Shown here: positions 17,271 through 26,285 of the stretch, piece after piece
How the letters are laid out: each line of letters starts with the position of its first letter
Position numbering within the stretch: position 1 is the stretch's first letter
From: Marinobacter sp. DY40_1A1
Lineage (GTDB): Bacteria; Pseudomonadota; Gammaproteobacteria; Pseudomonadales; Oleiphilaceae
Direction of reading: 5' to 3'
NCBI RefSeq assembly: GCF_016597815.1
Contig: NZ_VCHA01000002.1
Span: 124,001 to 188,000 of the forward strand
DNA length: 64,000 bases
The notes under the pieces: model-generated
The model's input: the letters and a program-made list of their open reading frames with translations, nothing else
What the model was told of the DNA's origin: nothing
The model's database searches: none
Position numbers and translations under genes: made by a program

Positions 17271-19025
17271 ATGATTTCAGCAACCTCAGCATCCGCACCA
17301 CACGACAACCTACGCCCTGCAAGTGAGGTGATGAAGCTGGAACGGCTGGGCAGCATGTTTGCCAGCCGGCTCAGCTTTGTCAGATCGCTAATGCGAAAAA
17401 TGATCGCTGAAAGTTGGCAGATTACCAATACGGTGTTTGATCTGGATTCAAAGGGCCACGGCCTGGCGATCTACCGCATCACAACACCGGGTAACTACTA
17501 CGAGTGTGTGATTTTTTCCAGGGATCTGGAGCCAGAACAGCGGTCCGACCGGGTAATAGCGGAAGCATGGGATGTCACCTTTGCCCTGGTTGAAGGCGAA
17601 GCAGAAAGCTCGCTGCTGGAACAAATGGCGGCCAACGTACCCTTGCAGGAAGCCGGCCGCCAGCACCCGAGGGTACTTGTGCTCTCACGGGCCAACAGAA
17701 GCCTGCGCAATTTCAGCCAGTTTCTGGCGGCTCTTTCTGCGGGAAAACAACCTGATCCTGGGTGGCTAACGGCCGTTGGCTATCTCTACAGAACCACGGC
17801 GGTTTATGGCAACGGCAAGTTTGGCATTGCTGACTTTGCCCGGCTTGAGCGCAATCCGGATTTTAATCGTCCATTTGCAGCCCAGATGCTGGCCGTTTAC
17901 GTGCTACGGCAGTTCTCAGTGGAACAGCTGAATCATCTGGCAAAAGTGCAGTCGCCCGATCGGGCCGTGCCTTTGCACCCGGAGCTGCAACGCTATTTGG
18001 GCATTGGCAATTCCACGGGGCTTGGTATGGCTCCGTTTCTTATCGACCACCCGCAACTGATTCAGCAGTGGGTTTACGGTAGGGAGCGCGCTCTGGCCTT
18101 TGCCCGTGCAGAGCCTGCGAATGAACAAACCCACAAGGCATTGCGATCTCTGATGGCTCGCGCTCTGAAGCACCTGCAGCAGACCATCACTGAAGATGAA
18201 GAACAGACCCTGCGCAATCGGGAAACAGCCAAGTCGGTTATTGAAGTTATTGAATGGCTCGATCGCACGCCAGCGCACCAGGGGCTTTATAAAGAACTCA
18301 TAAGCTGGGCCGGGAATCACTGTTCCCTGGAAGCCCAGGAACTCATCAACACCATGCTGATAGAGCTGTACCCGGAACTGGTTGAGCCTATTGATGATGA
18401 ACTGGGCTGTCAGGAATCCATGGATCTGAAGCCCGACATGAAAGCCTCGAAACTGCGCGACCTGATTCACGAGAAGTTTGACTGGGCTCTGAGTTACCGC
18501 GAGGACTGCCCGGATGACAACTACTGGTTCTGGTATCGCTCCGTCGAAAAAGAAGAACCCAGGTTAGGCATTCGCGGAACGGAGTCCGGCGCCGAGAAGG
18601 AACTGGCCCTCGCGGTTGGCCCACGGATTAGCCGCTGTCTTACAAAGCTCGATGAATTTCTGGAGAGCAACCCGAATGCCATAGTAGTGGAGTTCCTCCT
18701 GGCCAACCCGGGGCAAAAGGAGTGCGTACGCCGCATCCAGACCATCGGAGATACACCTTACGGAGAGATCCGCGCAAACCTCTGGCACAGGGATATGAAA
18801 CCCATGCACCTGTTAAGGACCAAACTGTCATTTTTTGGCGCCAGCCGGTTTGATCCGAAGTCTGACCGCTGGGTTCGCATCACGTTGTTTCAGGGGGCGC
18901 CGCTACCCTGTGAGCTGAACGATCCGAGGCTACCGTTACACCAATTGGATGACTGGGGCTTTCCTCTGGAACCTGGCCTCGAAAGTATTGTGAACGACCA
19001 GAAAACCCTGGGTGGCAAGCTATGA
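17271..19025 (+). CDS. Unknown 584-residue protein of the catabolic operon
   Basis: I do not recognise a named domain. The protein is soluble, with no signal peptide or transmembrane segment. An N-terminal segment (about 20-110) has mixed strand character (T-N-T-V-F-D-L-D, G-N-Y-Y-E-C-V-I-F-S). A long helical middle (about 170-385) includes a Glu/Gln-rich part. A C-terminal part (about 400-560) contains the aromatic motif D-N-Y-W-F-W-Y-R and several conserved-looking Trp/Arg/Asp positions. An AAGGGTGAG ribosome site precedes the ATG. The stop overlaps the next gene by four bases (ATGA), so it is translationally coupled to the DUF3726-like gene and the two probably form a complex or consecutive steps. 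Confidence 0.8.
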   Translation: MISATSASAPHDNLRPASEVMKLERLGSMFASRLSFVRSLMRKMIAESWQITNTVFDLDSKGHGLAIYRITTPGNYYECVIFSRDLEPEQRSDRVIAEAWDVTFALVEGEAESSLLEQMAANVPLQEAGRQHPRVLVLSRANRSLRNFSQFLAALSAGKQPDPGWLTAVGYLYRTTAVYGNGKFGIADFARLERNPDFNRPFAAQMLAVYVLRQFSVEQLNHLAKVQSPDRAVPLHPELQRYLGIGNSTGLGMAPFLIDHPQLIQQWVYGRERALAFARAEPANEQTHKALRSLMARALKHLQQTITEDEEQTLRNRETAKSVIEVIEWLDRTPAHQGLYKELISWAGNHCSLEAQELINTMLIELYPELVEPIDDELGCQESMDLKPDMKASKLRDLIHEKFDWALSYREDCPDDNYWFWYRSVEKEEPRLGIRGTESGAEKELALAVGPRISRCLTKLDEFLESNPNAIVVEFLLANPGQKECVRRIQTIGDTPYGEIRANLWHRDMKPMHLLRTKLSFFGASRFDPKSDRWVRITLFQGAPLPCELNDPRLPLHQLDDWGFPLEPGLESIVNDQKTLGGKL

Positions 19026-19789
19026 AAGTGTCATACAACGAGCTGCAAGGGCTCTCCCGAAAAGCATTCATAGGCATTGGTTTTGACGATGGCGATGCCA
19101 GCGATGCGGCTGACATGGTGGCCTGGATGGAAGCCCATGGCCTTAATGGCTTGGCGGCTCTGGGCAAAGGTCTGGACTTTCTGCTCAACGAAGACAAATC
19201 CCAGCCACCCAAGCTGATCTACCAGGATGCGGATTTGTGCGTTGTAGATGCCCAGAACAAGACGATTCTTGGCCACGCCAGCCTGGCAATTGAGCTGGGC
19301 TATGCAAAGTGCCGGGCCAGAGGCCTCTCGGTTACCAAAATTCGCCACTGCCATAACCGGATGCTGATTGTGGGATACCTTTCCCGCATCGCCCGCCGTG
19401 ACATGAGTGTTACCGCATTCTGGCGCAACTCTCACGAGCCGTTGACGGAAATTCTGGTGAGCTTTAAATCAGGCGAGGCTGAGCCAGAGATATGCATGTA
19501 CGGCTTGCCATCCATTCCAGATGACACCGAGCCCAATAACGGCATAACACTGGTGATGGTGAACCACGTAGACCTTCTGCCAAACCTTAAGCCCGAAGCG
19601 CCAGCAAATGACCTGATTTTGCAAAACCGCGCCGCAATGCTGGACTGGCATGAACGATCACTCGTTGATGGCATCGAAGTAGACACTGTTCTTTGGGAGC
19701 GACTCAAAGTACTGGCAACGAAAATGCTGGTGGAAGCTTCCGACGATTCACGTCAGGGCGCAGGCGCCGGAACAACCGATAACGACTAA
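19022..19789 (+). CDS. DUF3726-like protein
   Basis: The 255-residue soluble protein resembles the DUF3726 family, which has no established function. The N-terminus (K-V-S-Y-N-E-L-Q-G-L-S-R-K-A-F-x-G-x-G-F-D then a D-A-A-D-M-V-A-W-M-E-A-H-G-L-N-G-L helix) is reminiscent of the first helices of malate/L-lactate dehydrogenase-type (Ldh_2) proteins. No nucleotide-binding motif is evident. The middle has a C-R-A-R-G stretch and the last 25 residues are low-complexity. It starts inside the stop codon of the preceding gene and ends 10 bases before ridA. It may be an enzyme or binding subunit for the pathway substrate; this is inference from position. Confidence 0.75.
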   Translation: MKVSYNELQGLSRKAFIGIGFDDGDASDAADMVAWMEAHGLNGLAALGKGLDFLLNEDKSQPPKLIYQDADLCVVDAQNKTILGHASLAIELGYAKCRARGLSVTKIRHCHNRMLIVGYLSRIARRDMSVTAFWRNSHEPLTEILVSFKSGEAEPEICMYGLPSIPDDTEPNNGITLVMVNHVDLLPNLKPEAPANDLILQNRAAMLDWHERSLVDGIEVDTVLWERLKVLATKMLVEASDDSRQGAGAGTTDND

Positions 19790-19799
19790 GGAGTCACTG

Positions 19800-20177
19800 A
19801 TGAATCCATATCCGGTTAAAACAGACTTACCTGCTTCCAAGTCCCCTCTGGCTTGGGCAACCGTGGGCAATGGCATGCTGTTTACAGCACAGATTCCCAT
19901 TGATGCAGAGGGAAAGGTTGTGGATGGTGGTATTGAGCCTCAGATTATCCAGACCCTGGCCAATCTGAAGCACACACTGGAAAGCGCGGGGAGCCGTGTA
20001 TCCGACCTGACCCAGGTTGTTATATACGTGACCGACCGGGAACATCTTGCTGTGGTGAACCGGGTATATGCAGATTTTGTATCCGAGCCTTACCCCAACC
20101 GCGCCGCCATTATTGTGTCCGGGTTTGCCCGTGAAGAAATGCTGGTGGAAATCCTCGCGTATGCGGTTGTACCTTAA
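19800..20177 (+). CDS. RidA/YjgF-family imine deaminase
   Basis: The 125-residue protein has the full RidA fold. Members hydrolyse reactive enamines/imines such as 2-aminoacrylate, releasing ammonia. The conserved arginine of the P-x-R motif is present (Arg101 in Y-P-N-R-A-A), followed by the M-L-V-E-I-L-A segment with the conserved glutamate (Glu117). An AAGGAG site lies before the ATG. It is the last gene of the run that starts with the aldehyde dehydrogenase, which implies an imine or enamine intermediate, and so a nitrogen-containing substrate, in that pathway. Confidence 0.92.
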   Translation: MNPYPVKTDLPASKSPLAWATVGNGMLFTAQIPIDAEGKVVDGGIEPQIIQTLANLKHTLESAGSRVSDLTQVVIYVTDREHLAVVNRVYADFVSEPYPNRAAIIVSGFAREEMLVEILAYAVVP

Positions 20178-20325
20178 GCCACGAACACTCATTGCCATCA
20201 CTGCTCTAACTTTTCTGATGATAACGGCTCGTAAGCTTGCTATCGTTAGCCCGTATCGAATGTGATCTGCTCCCCTTACTCGCTCTGGCATTATGAGGGG
20301 GGCTATCTTCAAGGATCCGGGTGTT

Positions 20326-21213
20326 ATGTCCAGTAAAGCCACACAATCCCAGAAATTGCTGTTATTCAACCTGTCCGGCAAGCGGCTATTCGGGATTGGC
20401 ACACTGAAAATCCGCGAAATACTGCCCTTCAAACCGCTCACCAAAATGCCTCACAGTCATCCCGCGGTTGTAGGAGCAACGAGTTTCCGTGGTTCAGCCG
20501 TGCCGGTTATTGATATGGCTGCGGCCGTTGGTTATCCGGCGTTAACCGCAGACGAGCAAAAAACGTCGACCATTATTATCACGGACGTTCAACGCCAGGA
20601 AACAGGCTTTCTGGTGCGTAGTGTGCAGAAAATCATCGAGACAGACTGGAAGAAGGTGACGTCCCCACCGGCGATGCTGGGCGACAGGGCATTTATTACC
20701 GGCCTGCTGAACGTGGATGACGAGATTGTTCAGCTGTTGGATGTTGAGCTTCTGCTGGCGAACGTATACCCCGATTCGCTGGAAACCCGCGATGTTGCGC
20801 TCACAGACGTGCAGCGCGAAGCCTTGAAAGCCCTGAACATTCTTTTAGTGGATGATTCCAGAGTTGCTCGCAAGCAACTGTGTGATGTGCTCGACGCCAA
20901 AGGCATCCCCTACCAGGTCACCACCAACGGTGACGAAGCGCTGAAAATCCTGCTGAACGATAACGAACTCGGTAGACCGGTCGATATTCTGGTGAGCGAT
21001 ATCGAGATGCCCGGTCTCGACGGCTACGAATTGACGTTTAACGTTCGGGACAGGGCTACTCTGAAACAGCCATTCATCATTCTGCACACATCCTTGAACA
21101 GCCAAATGAGCCTGAGCTATGCCAATCAGGTAGGCGCAAACGAGGCCTTAACCAAGTTTGATGCAGACGAATTGCTAAACGCCATGCTCAGAGGCTGCCC
21201 GCCCAGGCAATAG
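20326..21213 (+). CDS. cheV: Chemotaxis coupling protein CheV
   Basis: The 295-residue protein has an N-terminal CheW-like domain (about 8-160) fused to a C-terminal receiver domain (about 180-295). The receiver has the acidic pair in L-V-D-D-S-R-V and the phospho-acceptor Asp in V-S-D-I-E-M-P-G. CheV couples chemoreceptors to CheA and can be phosphorylated for adaptation. The ATG at 20326 has an AAGGA site; an in-frame ATG at 20293 does not. No other chemotaxis gene is nearby. It converges on the 674-residue unknown gene with 13 bases between stops. Confidence 0.92.
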   Translation: MSSKATQSQKLLLFNLSGKRLFGIGTLKIREILPFKPLTKMPHSHPAVVGATSFRGSAVPVIDMAAAVGYPALTADEQKTSTIIITDVQRQETGFLVRSVQKIIETDWKKVTSPPAMLGDRAFITGLLNVDDEIVQLLDVELLLANVYPDSLETRDVALTDVQREALKALNILLVDDSRVARKQLCDVLDAKGIPYQVTTNGDEALKILLNDNELGRPVDILVSDIEMPGLDGYELTFNVRDRATLKQPFIILHTSLNSQMSLSYANQVGANEALTKFDADELLNAMLRGCPPRQ

Positions 21214-21226
21214 GAGAATGACCGGA

Positions 21227-23251
21227 TTATTCTGCTTGGGGTGGTTCAGCCTGAAGATGATTAACGGGCATCCGGTCTTCTCCCCAACTACGATAGACCC
21301 GTGCCATTACCCGCTTTAGCTCTTCCTCACCAACATCCGCCGGTTCACCCCGCTCAAGTGGATCGAAGTGGAAGATGTATAGCCGGGAGGTAAACTGCTC
21401 GAACGGCAGAGACGCTTCTCCAAACCGCTCCCCCATGCCTTCCGTGCTCACGTGCACATCATCACCCCAGTTTTGGCCACTGTCGTTATTTGGGTTGTAG
21501 AAATACGCGCGCATCTCGCCTTCCGGATCCAATGCTATCCGCAGAATGGTAATCGCGTGCCAGCCAATGAAACGTGCGGCCCTGTCGGTTACGGCAATCC
21601 CTGCAGGCTGGGGGTGTATCAGAGGTTGATTGCCATTGTAATAAGGGTGGTAACTGGCATAGAAATGCCTGATGAACCCCTCGAGATCCTGCAGGTTACC
21701 GGTAGCGACATCCACATTGATGGCAAACCCTCGCCCGGCAGACCAGCCATGGAATTCCGGGTTTACCCACCGGTGCGGGTCGCCCTCACGCCCTATGCAC
21801 ATGCGGCCCATCTCCCCGTATACCCGGTCAAGGTGGGGCACCACAACCAGCGAGACCGGGTCGAGATCCAAGGTCACTTCCGAAGCAACACCACCAAGGC
21901 TTTGCGTTGAAGAAACCGGCTGCCCTTCAAAATGCATGACAATTTCGTTGTCTCTGGCCGCCCAGGCAACCATCTGCAAGAGATAGTCAGGGTCGTTGTA
22001 GGCCCACATGGACAGAGCTCGAGCAGACTGACAGGTTGGATTGTTACCCTGCCCCACGCCCAAAGGCTGCCCCAGCATATTAAGCACACCCTGGATCAAC
22101 CAGGTGCCTGCCTGAGGTTGATAGCCATAGGCAAGCTGCAGGCGTTCACGGGCCTCTGGGCAAAGATTCAATCTTGCTTGGCGCCAGAGCGCGGGTGCCA
22201 CTGGGGGCTGATAAAGAATGCCCCGCTCCAGCATCAGTGCAAGGCCATACAGCCCCTGCGCTGTCTCAGGAAAAACACCTTCAGTGATGAGGGCATACAC
22301 CAGTTCCCGGTAGCACATCATGCAATCGCGGCCGGTACTCGAGAGCCCCAGGGCTTCGCTTAGCAGGTAATCCTGCCCCTCCAGTATGTAGCGCACAAAG
22401 CAGGCATGGTAGGGCGACACCAGGCCGGTATCGTGCATGGAACGGGCAAAGCCGGTAGCTTCATTCTGCAGCGTTGGGCCATCCATGGATTCCAGCCGCT
22501 GCTGGTACACCACAATACCCGGGTCTTCGCTGCACGCCCGAGTCGGCCCGTACAAGCTGGAGATGAGTCGGTCCGCACCACGTCCCGCGTTGCCCAAATC
22601 GACATTGGGCTCAGCCCTGCAAATGGCAATCTGGGTAATCATCTTGCGCGCGTCACCCACCTGAATCGGGCGCTGCTGCAGAATCCGCCAAATTTCCTCA
22701 ATCAGGCTATCAATAACGTGTTCGTAGCCAATATGCTCGGCCACGTGCTGCACAACGTGCTGGCTGATAAGTGCCAGCTTGCCCTGCTCACGCTCCGCCT
22801 CGCCGGCCATACCGAACAGCAGGCCAAGGTTAATTGCCAGAACCTGCGTCAGGTAGTCCCGTGCCTGCTCAGCAGACACCAGAGGATGCAAATAGGCGCC
22901 CCGGACAACCGCCAGCAAACGAAGCTCGCTAAGTGCTTCGATTACTACCGTATCTGCGTTCGGGCTTTGCAAAGAGTGGGTGGTTAAGGAGGGGAGCAAG
23001 GTGGCGGGCTCTGCCCAGTCCGAACCTGTGAATACACCGGCTTTTTCAAGGCGCTCTGCGCGCGCTTCAACAAATGCGCAACCTTCCGGCTGCACGAGTA
23101 TCTGGCGCACAAGTTCGAATACAAGGGTGAGCTTGCCAAATCTGGCCAAACTCTCGCTTTCGTCCAAGGCACGGATAGCATCATCCAGCTTGTGCGCCAA
23201 ACCATGCAGATCCATTGCCGGACCTGCATGGTCAGATGATTGATCGTTCAA
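21227..23251 (-). CDS. Unknown 674-residue protein with a papain-like C-terminal pattern
   Basis: I do not recognise the family. There is no signal peptide or membrane segment. Residues 1 to about 390 are mainly helical. From about 395 on, the spacing of a papain-type cysteine-hydrolase site can be read: Gln401-Gly402, then Cys407 in N-P-T-C-Q-S-A-R (six residues after Gln, as in papain), His565 in I-G-W-H-A-I-T-I-L-R and Asn586 in Y-F-Y-N-P-N-N. These are the orders and local contexts of oxyanion Gln, nucleophile Cys, general-base His and orienting Asn. The start is a TTG at 23249-23251 with GAGGA seven bases upstream; ATG at 23215 is the alternative. A cysteine peptidase or amidase role is inferred from the pattern only. 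Confidence 0.78.
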   Translation of the reverse strand: MNDQSSDHAGPAMDLHGLAHKLDDAIRALDESESLARFGKLTLVFELVRQILVQPEGCAFVEARAERLEKAGVFTGSDWAEPATLLPSLTTHSLQSPNADTVVIEALSELRLLAVVRGAYLHPLVSAEQARDYLTQVLAINLGLLFGMAGEAEREQGKLALISQHVVQHVAEHIGYEHVIDSLIEEIWRILQQRPIQVGDARKMITQIAICRAEPNVDLGNAGRGADRLISSLYGPTRACSEDPGIVVYQQRLESMDGPTLQNEATGFARSMHDTGLVSPYHACFVRYILEGQDYLLSEALGLSSTGRDCMMCYRELVYALITEGVFPETAQGLYGLALMLERGILYQPPVAPALWRQARLNLCPEARERLQLAYGYQPQAGTWLIQGVLNMLGQPLGVGQGNNPTCQSARALSMWAYNDPDYLLQMVAWAARDNEIVMHFEGQPVSSTQSLGGVASEVTLDLDPVSLVVVPHLDRVYGEMGRMCIGREGDPHRWVNPEFHGWSAGRGFAINVDVATGNLQDLEGFIRHFYASYHPYYNGNQPLIHPQPAGIAVTDRAARFIGWHAITILRIALDPEGEMRAYFYNPNNDSGQNWGDDVHVSTEGMGERFGEASLPFEQFTSRLYIFHFDPLERGEPADVGEEELKRVMARVYRSWGEDRMPVNHLQAEPPQAE

Positions 23252-23344
23252 ACGATGTTCCTCGGGGCTTGCACCAAACCCCTTAGATGTTAGTGCATCA
23301 CCCGATTATACATAGATATCCCGATCGCCCTGATGTTTCAGCGA

Positions 23345-24829
23345 TTATCCGTTCAACTTCAGGGTAGAGAGCGTTCTTTCTCGTACTTTCGCCAGCAATT
23401 CACCGTCATTCACCAGTGACTGGCCGTAGGAAGGCACCATCACCTTCATGCGCTCCTGCCATTCAGGTGTCTGCATGCTCTGTGCAAAGCAGCGCTCAAT
23501 AACGCTGATCATTGCATTTGCAGCTGTCGATGCACCAGGGGATGCCCCAAGAAGAGCCGCCAGGGTACCGTCTTTCGAGGCCACGATTTCAGTCCCGAAC
23601 TCCAGTTTCCCGCCACCGCCTTCAGCCTGCTTGATTATCTGCACGCGCTGACCGGCATTCCGCAACTCCCAGTTTTCTTCCTCAGCTTCCGGGAAGAAGT
23701 TACGGAGCGCTTCCACACGGTCGCTGTGGGACTGGAAAACTTCGCCGATCAGGTAGCGGGTAAGATCCATGTTGCTCTTGCTCACCGACAACATGGGTTT
23801 GAGGTTGCTGGTGCGCACCGAGCCAAACAGATCGAAGATGGAGCCTTGCTTGAGGAAGCGGGTCGTGAAGCCGGCAAACGGGCCAAACAGCAGTGCCGGT
23901 TCGCCGTTGATTATACGGGTATCCAGGTGCGGTACCGACATGGGCGGTGCGCCAATGGGTGCCTTGCCGTATACCTTGGCGTGGTGCTGTTTTACGACCT
24001 CAGGCTTGCGGCATACCAGCCACTGCCCGCTAACGGGGAAGCCACCATAGCCTCGGGCTTCTGCAATGCCGGATTTCTGCAACAATGGTAGCGCACCACC
24101 ACCGGCACCCAGGAATACAAAGCCGGTTTCCAGCTTTGTGAGCTCACCGGTGTGCTGGTTTTTAACCCTGACTTTCCAACGGCCATTATCGCGCTGGTCG
24201 ATGTAATGCACCGGGCAGCTCAACATCAACTCAAAGTTGGGCTGACTTTGCAGGTACTCAACCATGCTGCGGGTAAGCGAACCAAAATCCACATCCGAGC
24301 CATGGCGAATGCGGGTTGCAGCAACCCGCTGCATTGGGTCCCTGCCTTCAACAACGAGAGGCATCCAGCTTTCAAGCTCTCGCGGGGACTCGGTGTATTC
24401 CATTTCGCGGAACAGGTGGTGTGCGCTCAGAAGTTCATAACGACGCTTGAGAAAGGCGACATCTTTTTCACCCCAAACAAAGCTCTGGTGCGGCGTACGG
24501 TTTATGAACTTTGATGGCTCGGGCAGCATGCCCTGCTCTACCAGATGCGACCACAGCTGAAGCGAAACCTCATATTGCGCATTGATCTGGAGCGCACGCT
24601 CGATCGCTACATCACCGTCTTCGGTCTCGGGCGTGTAATTCAGCTCGCAGTATCCTGCGTGCCCCGTTCCTGCGTTGTTCCATCCGTCCGTACTTTCATG
24701 GGCAACGTGATCCAAACGCTCCAGCATGATAATTTTCAGGGACGGGTCCAACTGCCTGAGCATTACGCCGAGGGTGGCGCTCATGACACCACCTCCGACC
24801 AGCACTACGTCTGCCTGTTTAGCGGCCAT
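23345..24829 (-). CDS. mqo: Malate:quinone oxidoreductase
   Basis: The 494-residue FAD enzyme oxidises malate to oxaloacetate and reduces the membrane quinone pool, replacing or supplementing NAD-linked malate dehydrogenase in the TCA cycle. It has the N-terminal FAD-binding V-V-L-V-G-G-G-V-M-S-A-T-L-G segment, the N-N-A-G-T-G-H-A-G-Y-C-E-L-N-Y motif typical of Mqo (about 52-66) and the G-A-S-P-G-A-S-T-A segment near residue 430. Length matches the family (about 490-500). It is a single gene with a long upstream region that contains a nested inverted repeat at 24961-25005. Confidence 0.96.
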   Translation of the reverse strand: MAAKQADVVLVGGGVMSATLGVMLRQLDPSLKIIMLERLDHVAHESTDGWNNAGTGHAGYCELNYTPETEDGDVAIERALQINAQYEVSLQLWSHLVEQGMLPEPSKFINRTPHQSFVWGEKDVAFLKRRYELLSAHHLFREMEYTESPRELESWMPLVVEGRDPMQRVAATRIRHGSDVDFGSLTRSMVEYLQSQPNFELMLSCPVHYIDQRDNGRWKVRVKNQHTGELTKLETGFVFLGAGGGALPLLQKSGIAEARGYGGFPVSGQWLVCRKPEVVKQHHAKVYGKAPIGAPPMSVPHLDTRIINGEPALLFGPFAGFTTRFLKQGSIFDLFGSVRTSNLKPMLSVSKSNMDLTRYLIGEVFQSHSDRVEALRNFFPEAEEENWELRNAGQRVQIIKQAEGGGGKLEFGTEIVASKDGTLAALLGASPGASTAANAMISVIERCFAQSMQTPEWQERMKVMVPSYGQSLVNDGELLAKVRERTLSTLKLNG

Positions 24830-25266
24830 TGGTTTTTCATCCTAGCTAGTATTGAGCCTTTCGCCCCTTCAAGATTCAAGAAGAGGCCTGACGGGCGCGG
24901 GCAAGTCGCGAGGTAAGTGGCGCTGCCTTGGGCGTCCGTTTTGAATGAGCGCGTAATTATCCGGGTTTTCACAAAAATATAAATTGTGATTATTAAAGAA
25001 CCCGGACCTGTGCGTAAATTGCACGTTAGTTTAACGGTTGTTAGCCCTGCATACGAACGGTGGCTTGCGCTGAATCATAGGTAATAATCCTGATGTGGCT
25101 GGCGGCAGGCCGCCGTGAACCTGTGATCACGCCAGCTCATCCGAAAGGGGCTGACCTCAACCGCACATATGCGGTATCTTGCACACCTTTCCGGTGCTTG
25201 CGCCTCTGATTACACAGAGCGCTCATGCACCTGCTTTTCAGATGCAACATGACTGGGGCTGAATCT
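24830..25266. other. 437-base intergenic region between mqo and the cation antiporter
   Basis: No convincing gene is visible. It holds the leftward mqo promoter region, a nested AT-rich dyad at 24961-25005, and a GC hairpin GGCGGC-AG-GCCGCC about 25100-25113 with no T-run. The right part contains the leader of the antiporter gene. Confidence 0.6.
24961..25005. repeat. Nested inverted repeat upstream of mqo
   Basis: Outer arms CCGGGTT (24961-24967) and AACCCGG (24999-25005) enclose inner arms CACAA (24970-24974) and TTGTG (24984-24988) around an AT-rich centre. It lies about 130 bases upstream of the mqo start. It could be a regulatory operator or an RNA hairpin. Confidence 0.5.
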
Positions 25267-26250
25267 ATGGTTATGGCTATTGGCGCAATTATCGCCGGCC
25301 TTGTATTACTGGTCTGGAGTGCAGACAAATTTGTTGAAGGCGCTGCCGCCGTTGCCAAGCATCTGGGCATGCCCGCGCTACTTATCGGCATGGTCATCAT
25401 CGGGTTCGGCACATCTGCACCCGAGTTGGCCGTATCCGCTATGGCCGCGGCCGATGGTAACCCGGGGCTCGCCCTGGGCAATGGCTATGGCTCCAACATC
25501 ACCAATATTGCGTTAATTGTTGGCCTTACGGCCGTTATCGCACCTATCGCCGTGCACTCCCAGGTAATCCGCAAAGAACTTCCCCTGTTGGTGGTCCTTA
25601 CCCTGATTGCCGGTGCGCAATTACTGGATGGTGAACTCTCCAGGCTGGATGGCTGGATACTCCTGGGTGTGTTTGCTGTGGTAATGGGCTGGTCGATCTT
25701 TCAGGGCTTACGAGGCAAGGGGGACGCGCTGGGAGGAGAAACCGATGCCCAGCTGACCGATAATCTGATGCCCATGAGATCCGCCATAATCTGGCTGATC
25801 ATTGGCCTCATTCTCCTTGTTGTCAGCTCCCGCCTGCTGGTCTGGGGCGCAGTTACTATTGCCCAAAGTCTTGGTGTGAGCGACCTGGTAATCGGCCTGA
25901 CCATCGTAGCCATTGGCACATCGCTGCCGGAACTGGCCTCAGCTCTGGCCGCTGTAAGGAAGAACGAACATGACCTGATCCTGGGCAACATTCTCGGCTC
26001 AGGCATCTTCAATACGCTTGCGGTTGTGGGTTTGGCTGCGGTTATTCAACCGCTATCGGTAGAACCGGAGGTCCTTTACCGGGACTGGACGCTGATGCTG
26101 GCGCTAACGGTTGGCCTGCTGGTGATGGGTTTCGGAATGACCGGTTGGCGCAAGATGATCAGCCGGTTTGATGGTTCTATTCTTTTGCTGGTTTACGTTG
26201 CCTATACCGGCTACCTGCTATCAACCGTTGTTGCTGCCAGCGCTAGCTGA
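25267..26250 (+). CDS. CaCA-family calcium/sodium antiporter (YrbG-like)
   Basis: The 327-residue membrane protein has two inverted halves, each with the alpha-repeat motif of cation/Ca2+ exchangers: G-F-G-T-S-A-P-E-L-A (first half) and A-I-G-T-S-L-P-E-L-A (second half). The two P-E glutamates are the expected ion ligands. About ten hydrophobic helices fit the family. The start is uncertain: ATG codons at 25225, 25249 and 25267 are in frame. The last is chosen because hydrophobic residues follow directly, as in YrbG. It probably exports Ca2+ in exchange for Na+. It converges on msrB. Confidence 0.9.
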   Translation: MVMAIGAIIAGLVLLVWSADKFVEGAAAVAKHLGMPALLIGMVIIGFGTSAPELAVSAMAAADGNPGLALGNGYGSNITNIALIVGLTAVIAPIAVHSQVIRKELPLLVVLTLIAGAQLLDGELSRLDGWILLGVFAVVMGWSIFQGLRGKGDALGGETDAQLTDNLMPMRSAIIWLIIGLILLVVSSRLLVWGAVTIAQSLGVSDLVIGLTIVAIGTSLPELASALAAVRKNEHDLILGNILGSGIFNTLAVVGLAAVIQPLSVEPEVLYRDWTLMLALTVGLLVMGFGMTGWRKMISRFDGSILLLVYVAYTGYLLSTVVAASAS

Positions 26251-26268
26251 CAGCAACTGTCGTTGCTG
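26251..26268. terminator. Hairpin between convergent antiporter and msrB genes
   Basis: CAGCAAC (26251-26257) and GTTGCTG (26262-26268) form a perfect 7-bp stem with a TGTC loop directly after the antiporter stop codon. There is no T-run, so efficiency is uncertain. Confidence 0.45.
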
Positions 26269-26285
26269 CTGATGATAAACGACGC

